Source: Lewinellaceae bacterium
GTDB taxonomy: Bacteria > Bacteroidota > Bacteroidia > Chitinophagales > Saprospiraceae
Assembly: GCA_016710765.1 (NCBI GenBank)
Contig: JADJUJ010000003.1
Location: 310,001-374,000, forward strand
DNA: 64,000 bases
Reading direction: 5' to 3'
Shown: one piece after another, positions 58,593 through 64,000 of the stretch
How positions within the stretch are numbered: position 1 is the stretch's first letter
Layout: each line of letters begins with the position of its first letter
Notes under the pieces: generated by a model
What the model saw: the letters and a program-made list of their open reading frames with translations, nothing else
Databases searched by the model: none
Told to the model about the DNA's origin: nothing
Made by a program: the position numbers and the translations under genes

Positions 58593-59095
58593 TGAATATT
58601 TCGCTCCGCGCCTGGCATCCCGACGACCTCCAAACACTGGTTGGCTACGCCAACAACGCCAAAATTGCCCAGAACCTCACCAACATGTTTCCGCATCCTT
58701 ATAACGAGGAAGCCGGAAAAGGCTTTATCGCGATGGCCAATAGCCACGATCCCCGCCGGATCTTTGCTATCGACCTTGACGGGGAGGCTATTGGCGCTAT
58801 TGGCGTGCATCCGCAAACCGATATCATGTGCAAAAATGCAGAAATGGGGTATTGGCTGGCGGAGCCCTTCTGGGGGAAAGGAATTATGTCAATCGCTGTT
58901 GCGGTGATGATCGGGTATGGCTTCAAGCATTTCGATATCTCGAGGATCTATGCCCGGCCTTTCGGACCGAACATCGGTTCGCAAAAGGTGCTGGAAAAAG
59001 CAGGCTTTGTACTGGAAGCGCGTTTTGAAAATACCATTTACAAAAATGGCGTCTTCATGGACGAGTTGGTGTATGCCGTGCGCCGGCCAGCCTGA
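58589..59095 (+). CDS. GNAT family N-acetyltransferase (RimJ/RimL-like)
   Basis: 168 residues. GNAT fold with the acetyl-CoA loop region MGYWLAEPFWGKGIMSIAVA and the C-terminal ISRIYARPFGPNIGSQKVLEKAGFVLEA motif seen in RimJ/RimL-type enzymes. It may acetylate a ribosomal protein, another protein N-terminus or a small molecule. Overlaps the VOC gene by 4 bp, so the two are translationally coupled. Confidence 0.92.
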   Translation: MMNISLRAWHPDDLQTLVGYANNAKIAQNLTNMFPHPYNEEAGKGFIAMANSHDPRRIFAIDLDGEAIGAIGVHPQTDIMCKNAEMGYWLAEPFWGKGIMSIAVAVMIGYGFKHFDISRIYARPFGPNIGSQKVLEKAGFVLEARFENTIYKNGVFMDELVYAVRRPA

Positions 59096-59259
59096 AGGGC
59101 AAGCGGTGGATCGCTAAGCCCAGTTTGGCGCATGGTCAATAGAATCGCTCCCAATCTATTTTCGTAGGTGAATATGGGCCATTCATTGAATAAATTTCAA
59201 CCGTATTGCTAAGTGTTGCACTTTTGTACCAAGATTCTAACCGATAAAAAGAGCACACA

Positions 59260-59736
59260 ATGACTACGAAATTGAAAATTGTTCTCAGCGCACTGTTTAT
59301 GCTGGCGGCATCATGGGCCATGCAAGCACAGCCAGGTGGCGGTGGCCGCAACATGGACCCCGCTGAACGCGCCAAACAGCAAACGGCCAGCATGACCGAA
59401 AAACTGGCGCTCTCCGAAGCACAAACGAATAAAGTAGGAGAAATAAACCTCAAATACGCCAATAAAACGAAGGCCGCACGGGATGAGGCCGATGGTGATT
59501 GGGAATCGATGCGTGAAACCATGGGCGCAATCCGCGCGGAGCAAAACAAGGAGTTACAAACTGTTTTGACGGCCGATCAATGGACCCAATGGCAAAAAGA
59601 GCAGGAAGAAATGCGCGCCAACCACGGTGGCCGCCCGGGTGGCCCCAATGGCCCTGCCGCTACGGATGAAAAAACACCACCACCACCAAAAGGCGATAAA
59701 AAACCCAAAAAGAAATCTAAGTCGGCCTCGGAGTAA
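59260..59736 (+). CDS. Exported Spy-like helical protein with Pro/Lys tail
   Basis: 158 residues. Signal peptide (KIVLSALFMLAASWAMQAQ), a Gly-rich start (PGGGGRNMDP), then a long helical part (AERAKQQTASMTEKLALSEA ... LQTVLTADQWTQWQKEQEEM) that recalls periplasmic Spy/CpxP or DUF4890-type proteins. It ends in a low-complexity PGGPNG/PPPPKGDKKPKKKSK tail. Likely a periplasmic chaperone-like or stress protein. The receptor gene follows about 110 bp later. Confidence 0.72.
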   Translation: MTTKLKIVLSALFMLAASWAMQAQPGGGGRNMDPAERAKQQTASMTEKLALSEAQTNKVGEINLKYANKTKAARDEADGDWESMRETMGAIRAEQNKELQTVLTADQWTQWQKEQEEMRANHGGRPGGPNGPAATDEKTPPPPKGDKKPKKKSKSASE

Positions 59737-59847
59737 TCCCTTGACGTGATTACTGGTTTTGAACGTCCTGCAGTTCCGGAGAAAACGCATCCGGAACTGC
59801 GGGACCTTGTGTTAAATCCTTTTTTCCCTCCTTTTATATTTTTTCCG

Positions 59848-62683
59848 ATGAAAAACCTCCTTTTTGTACTGCTAATATTGGTTCAACAAGCCGCTTTTGG
59901 GCAGCAGTTTTCGATCAGCGGTCAGGTTCTCGACGAACAGGGCAATACGCTACCGGGTGCAACAGTCTCCCTGCAACAACCCTGGGGCGATCCTGTATCG
60001 CAAACTGTCACCAAGGTTGATGGCAGTTTCCAATTTGATAAAGTTGAAAAAGGTGGGTATGCCATCGTGGTGAAAGCCATCGGATTTGAAAGCATGCGCA
60101 AAGAAGTCACCCTGAGTACGCAGAATGAAACAATGGGCAAACTGACCTTGTTTCCCGATGCGCAATTGTTAAAGGAGGTGAACATAAAAAGTACCGTGCC
60201 GCTTTCTCAACAACGCGGCGACACGACGGAGTACAATTCAGCGGCTTTCAAAGTGATGAAAGACGCCAATTCCGACGAGCTGATTGAAAAGATACCTGGC
60301 GTTACCGTCGAAAACGGTGCGATAAAAGCCCAGGGGGACAATGTGCAGCAAGTACTGGTGGATGGTAAGCCGTTTTTTGGCAATGACCCCACCGCAGCAC
60401 TCAAAAGCCTGCCTGCTGAAGTGGTGGATAAGATTCAGATTTTCGACCAGCAAAGCGACCAGTCGCAGTTTACTGGTGTAAGCGACGGCAATACAGTCAA
60501 AACCATCAATATCGTGACGAAACCCGGCATGCGAAACGGCCAATTCGGCAAAGTGTATGCAGGGTACGGGTACTCCGATAAGTATCAGGCAGGGGGCAAC
60601 ATGAATATGTTTGATGGCGATCGCCGTATTTCATTCATCGGTATGACCAACAACATCAACGTCCAAAATTTCGCCACGGAAGATATTCTGGGCGTTATGG
60701 GCATGTCGGGCGGCCGCGGTGGTAGAGGCGGCGGCCGTGGTGGCAGAGGCGGCGGCGTGGGCGATTTTTTGGTTAATTCATCCGGTGGTATTGCCACAAC
60801 CCATGCTATCGGCCTTAATTACACCGACCAGTGGGGTAAAAAAACAGATGTCAGCGCCAGCTATTTTTTCAACAATAGCATCAACAATGTAGAGCAGACG
60901 ACCTATCGGCAGTTTATCAACGACAGCGGTATCGCTCCTGTTTATGATGAATTCAACGGCAGCAATACCGACAATACCAACCACCGGTTCAATGCACGTA
61001 TCAACATCAACCTCGACAGCATGAACTCGCTGATGATTCGTCCGAGGCTGACACTCCAATTGAACGATGGCTTATCCAGCACCCTTGGCCAAACCGCACT
61101 GGATGGCTCGCTTTTGAGCAGTACCGATAATATCTACAAATCCAACCTCACTGGCACCAGTTTCAGCAACGCGCTGTTGTGGCGGCATAAGTTTTCCCGC
61201 AAGGGGCGCACTGTTTCTGTTGACATGAGCAATGGCTACAACCCTAAAAAAGGGGAAAGCCTGCTGCAGTCGATCGACAACTACAATTCCGGAGTTCCGC
61301 GCATCGACAGCCTGAACCAGCAATCGACCCTCGACATAAACAGCTGGAACATTTCCGGCAACCTCGAGTACACCGAGCCGCTGACCGAGAACAGCCAGTT
61401 GTTGTTCAATGCACGCGCTTCCTACCAGCAAGAGGCCTCGGATAAATATACCTACGACTTTTTTGCACCCGACAACGGTTATACGCTGCTCAATGAACCG
61501 CTGACCAACGTTTTTTCCAACGATTATAAAACGCAGCAAGTGGGCACCGGGTACAATTACAGCAAAGGTCGTGATCTCAATTTTAATGCCCGTGTAAATG
61601 CACAGTGGGCGCAGCCTGGTCAACGAAAAAACCATACCCAGTACGGGGCGGTTTGGGCAAGATTTTTTCAATATTCTACCCTCTGCCATGCTGCGTTACA
61701 ACATCGATAAGGAACACAACGTGCGCATTTTTTACCGCAGCAGCACCCAGTTGCCTTCGGTGGACCAGTTGCAGGACGTGCTCAACAATACCAATCCTTT
61801 GCAACTCAGCGTGGGTAATCCCGACCTGAAGCAGTCGTTCCAAAACAGTGTTTTCCTGCGCTATCAATCGTCTAATCCTGAAAAATCGTCTACCTTTTTT
61901 GCCATGGCCGGTGGTAGCCTCACGAACAACAACATTTCCAATGCCACCTACCTGGCTGGTAGCGACGACCCGATTTTTGCAGAGTACAACATCGACCGTG
62001 GCGCTCAAATTACCCGTCCGGTCAACCTGGATGGCAATTACAGCCTGCGTTCCTTTGTTTCCTATGGGCAACCCATTAAATGGATCCGTTCCAACATCAA
62101 TCTGGATGCTTCCTATACTTACAGCCGTACAACAGGCTTGCTGAACGAGGAGCTCAATTATGCCAGCAGCAACAATGTTGGCGTTGGCGTCACGATTGCC
62201 AGCAATATCAGTGAAAAGGTTGATTTTGCCATTTCCACCCGTCCCACCTGGAGCCATGTAAACAACAGCCTGCAATCGGCAGCCAACAACGATTACCTCA
62301 TTCAGAACTCCAAGTTGAAATTCAACTGGATCATTTTCGAAGGGTTTGTGCTGCGTACTGATCTGATCAATCAAAATTACACAGGGCTATCCGATGACTT
62401 CAACCAAAGCTATTGGCTGTGGAACCTGGGGATCGGCAAGAAAATATTAAAAAACGACCGTGGCGAGATTACGCTTTCAGTAAACGACCTGCTGAACCAA
62501 AACCGCAACATCTCCCGGAATATTACCGAGACCTATATTGAGGATGTACAGAGCAATGCGCTACAGCAATTTTTCATGCTCTCCTTCTCTTATAATCTGC
62601 GCAATTTCAACACAGGCAAATCGGCCAGCGAAAAGCCTGGCGGAGATGAGCCCATGAGGATGTACGGCCCGCCACCGCATTGA
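59848..62683 (+). CDS. TonB-dependent receptor-like outer-membrane protein (frameshifted)
   Basis: About 944 residues after repair, from the ATG at 59848, which begins a signal peptide (NLLFVLLILVQQAAFGQQ). Order: carboxypeptidase-regulatory-like domain (FSISGQVLDEQGNTLPGATV, 20-110), plug-like domain (SDELIEKIPGVTVENGAIKA; VLVDGKPFFGNDPTAALKSL), then a long barrel of the outer-membrane beta-barrel family. A Gly/Arg loop (GGRGGRGGGRGGRGGG) lies near residue 300. The frame breaks at CC 61615-61616; removing one C gives QWAQLVNEKTIPSTGRFGQD. It probably imports a substrate using TonB/ExbBD energy. No SusD partner is next to it. Confidence 0.88.
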
Positions 62684-62724
62684 TGGTTTTTTGCATGTCC
62701 AATATCCAATGTCCGACCCCCAAT

Positions 62725-63480
62725 TTAGCGCATGCCAATCACGGCGTTCATCCTGCCGGTTATGCCTTTTTCCAGCCTATGGGAAAAATAACGGTGGTTG
62801 TGCAGCACCGTTGACCAGGGGGATATTTCCAACTGCGCTTCCGGCAGCCCAAATGCCCGCAGTTGATCAGCATTGGCTTTTTTGAGGTCGACACAGAATT
62901 TTCCGCGGCTTTCGTCGAATTGCTTGTGCTCTGCTCCGAATTGCCCGGCTACATCATCGCCCACCTCGTAAGAACACGCGTCTATGCAGGTGCCTACCCA
63001 GGCATAACAATCACTTCCCATGGTGCCAAATTCCAGGTGCATGGCCTCCAGGGTTTTGTACACAATCCCGGCAACCGTACCCCGCCACCCGGCATGAATG
63101 GCTGCAACGGCCCTGTTCTTTGCATCGTACACTAGGATAGGCGTGCAGTCGGCCACTGAAACAGATAGCACAACACCGGGCGTATTGCTGATCAGTGCGT
63201 CATAGCCTTCCACAGCGCAGGCGTGGCGAACCAGTGCGATTTCCGCTCCGTGCACCTGCTTTGACCAGGCCAGTTGTTGCGGTTGAAAGTCCAACGCGCT
63301 GGCAAAAATGTGCCGATTTTTTTGGACATTTGCCGGGTCATCGCCAGTATTTTTGCCCAGGTTTAGCGCCTGGTATGGCGCCTGACTGATGCCCCCATGC
63401 CGGGTGCTTTCTGCTGCAATCAGTTGGGGAAATGGGTTGAAAACCGTTGGCCGGTGAAAAGAAAGAGGGCTTTTATCCAT
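62725..63480 (-). CDS. pgeF: Polyphenol oxidase/laccase-domain family protein
   Basis: 251 residues. Signature residues of the YfiH/LACC1 family: ESTRHGGISQAPYQALNLG, QVHGAEIALV, SVADCTPILVYD and AVAAIHAGWRGTVAGIVYKT, with the Cys and His zinc ligands in place. Members are now known to act on purine nucleosides (phosphorylase/deaminase) and, as PgeF, to correct peptidoglycan errors; the older laccase name is misleading. Normal length. Single gene, convergent with the receptor. Confidence 0.92.
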   Translation of the reverse strand: MDKSPLSFHRPTVFNPFPQLIAAESTRHGGISQAPYQALNLGKNTGDDPANVQKNRHIFASALDFQPQQLAWSKQVHGAEIALVRHACAVEGYDALISNTPGVVLSVSVADCTPILVYDAKNRAVAAIHAGWRGTVAGIVYKTLEAMHLEFGTMGSDCYAWVGTCIDACSYEVGDDVAGQFGAEHKQFDESRGKFCVDLKKANADQLRAFGLPEAQLEISPWSTVLHNHRYFSHRLEKGITGRMNAVIGMR

Positions 63481-63564
63481 GGGTGATGGTGGTTGTGTAC
63501 CCGTTCTATCCGGGAAAACCTGTTTTTTATCGAGTTATCACTACAGTGCTTCTAATTCCAGCGA

Positions 63565-63591
63565 TTGCTTGCTGTCGGCGACTTAAATTTG
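63565..63591 (+). promoter_or_regulatory. Candidate promoter of the ABC permease gene
   Basis: TTG (63565-63567) and TAAATTTG (63584-63591, matching TAnnTTTG) are 16 bp apart, 37 bp before the ATG at 63628. Confidence 0.4.
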
Positions 63592-63627
63592 TGAAGCCTT
63601 TCGAATTTTACCTACAACTGCGCTCCT

Positions 63628-64000
63628 ATGAAATTTGCTGAGATCATCAATATGGCTTTACAGAACATCCGCGCCAATATGTTGCGGTCGTTCCTCACGC
63701 TGATGATCATCGCCTTCGGCATCATGGCCCTGGTAGGAATTCTGACCGCCATTGATGCTATTGCCTATTCCCTGAACAACAATTTCAGCGGGCTGGGCGC
63801 CAACTCGTTCAGCATCGAGCGTAAATGGGGTGAAGTACGCAGTAACCGAGGTGGCAGACAGCAAAAACGGGGCGAGGCCATTACCCTGGATCAGGCACTT
63901 GAATTCAAGGAGCGATTTGACTTCCCAGCAAAAGTATCGGTTTCTTTTAATGCCACCAGTTTGGCCACCGTAAAAAGTGCCGACAAAAAAACCAACCCCA
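63628..64000 (+). CDS. ABC transporter permease, MacB/FtsX type (3' end outside window)
   Basis: The first 124 codons are in the window and the frame is open to its end. The start MKFAEIINMALQNIRANMLR, with an amphipathic cytoplasmic helix, is followed by a membrane segment (LTLMIIAFGIMALVGILTAI, about 24-43) and the periplasmic start SLNNNFSGLGANSFSIE. This is the classic beginning of MacB/FtsX-family permeases, which with an ATPase drive export or mechanical work on periplasmic targets. The ATPase gene would be expected downstream. Confidence 0.85.
   Translation, partial: MKFAEIINMALQNIRANMLRSFLTLMIIAFGIMALVGILTAIDAIAYSLNNNFSGLGANSFSIERKWGEVRSNRGGRQQKRGEAITLDQALEFKERFDFPAKVSVSFNATSLATVKSADKKTNP

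Overview
The window looks like a chromosomal segment of a Bacteroidota bacterium, most likely of the Saprospiria (Lewinella/Haliscomenobacter/Saprospira type). Evidence: a CotH-type protein ending in a type IX secretion (T9SS) sorting domain, a carboxypeptidase-regulatory-domain TonB-family receptor, duplicated exbD and tonB genes, an sdhC-sdhA-sdhB operon with a single cytochrome b subunit, a Rho factor with a very long Arg/Asp/Asn-rich insertion, LytS/LytTR signalling, and several candidate promoters with the Bacteroidota -7 motif TAnnTTTG. The assignment is inferred from gene content only. No rRNA, tRNA, prophage, IS transposase or CRISPR array was seen.

Layout. 1-2.2 kb: end of a TPR gene and a convergent Tat-exported oxidoreductase. 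2.4-6.9 kb: a TonB energy-transduction operon (exbB-exbD-exbD-tonB) plus a second tonB. 7.3-13.1 kb: DUF4153 membrane protein, a large M1 metallopeptidase and kdsA (KDO synthesis). 13.2-19.5 kb: small exported protein, DUF457-type membrane protein, crtZ-like hydroxylase, O-antigen ligase, lipoprotein methyltransferase and a site-2 protease. 19.5-27.5 kb, minus strand: aspartyl protease, SLC13 transporter, bacilliredoxin, M28 peptidase, GH25 lysozyme and rho. 27.8-30.6 kb: serS and a phosphohexomutase. 30.9-35.6 kb: a tight minus-strand operon of MBL hydrolase, PhzF, acyltransferase 3, a cryptic class-1-isoprenoid-synthase-like protein and gmhA. 36-37.6 kb: outer-membrane barrel and Ppx/GppA. 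37.9-41.9 kb: the succinate dehydrogenase operon with a lipoprotein gene inserted between sdhA and sdhB. 42.2-48.3 kb: CotH/T9SS protein, cdd, pnp, rpsO. 49-51.6 kb: lone paaD, glpK and a small protein. 52.3-58 kb: TPR adenylate cyclase, lipoproteins and a LytTR/LytS two-component pair. 58.2-64 kb: VOC, GNAT, Spy-like protein, TonB-family receptor, pgeF and the start of a MacB/FtsX permease.

Three themes tie the genes together: envelope building (kdsA, gmhA, O-antigen ligase, acyltransferase), energised outer-membrane transport and exported proteolysis (TonB system, receptor, M1, M28, aspartyl and M50 proteases), and core RNA/energy metabolism (rho, pnp, rpsO, serS, sdh, glpK).

Two window-wide features stand out. 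First, eleven otherwise normal genes carry 1-nt frameshifts, mostly in short homopolymers, which points to sequence error rather than gene decay. I give each as one interrupted gene with the predicted repair site. Second, the intergenic space holds at least five families of transposase-less elements with terminal inverted repeats, several in two to four copies. The most novel protein-coding unit is the 30.9-35.1 kb operon with the DDxxD isoprenoid-synthase-like protein.
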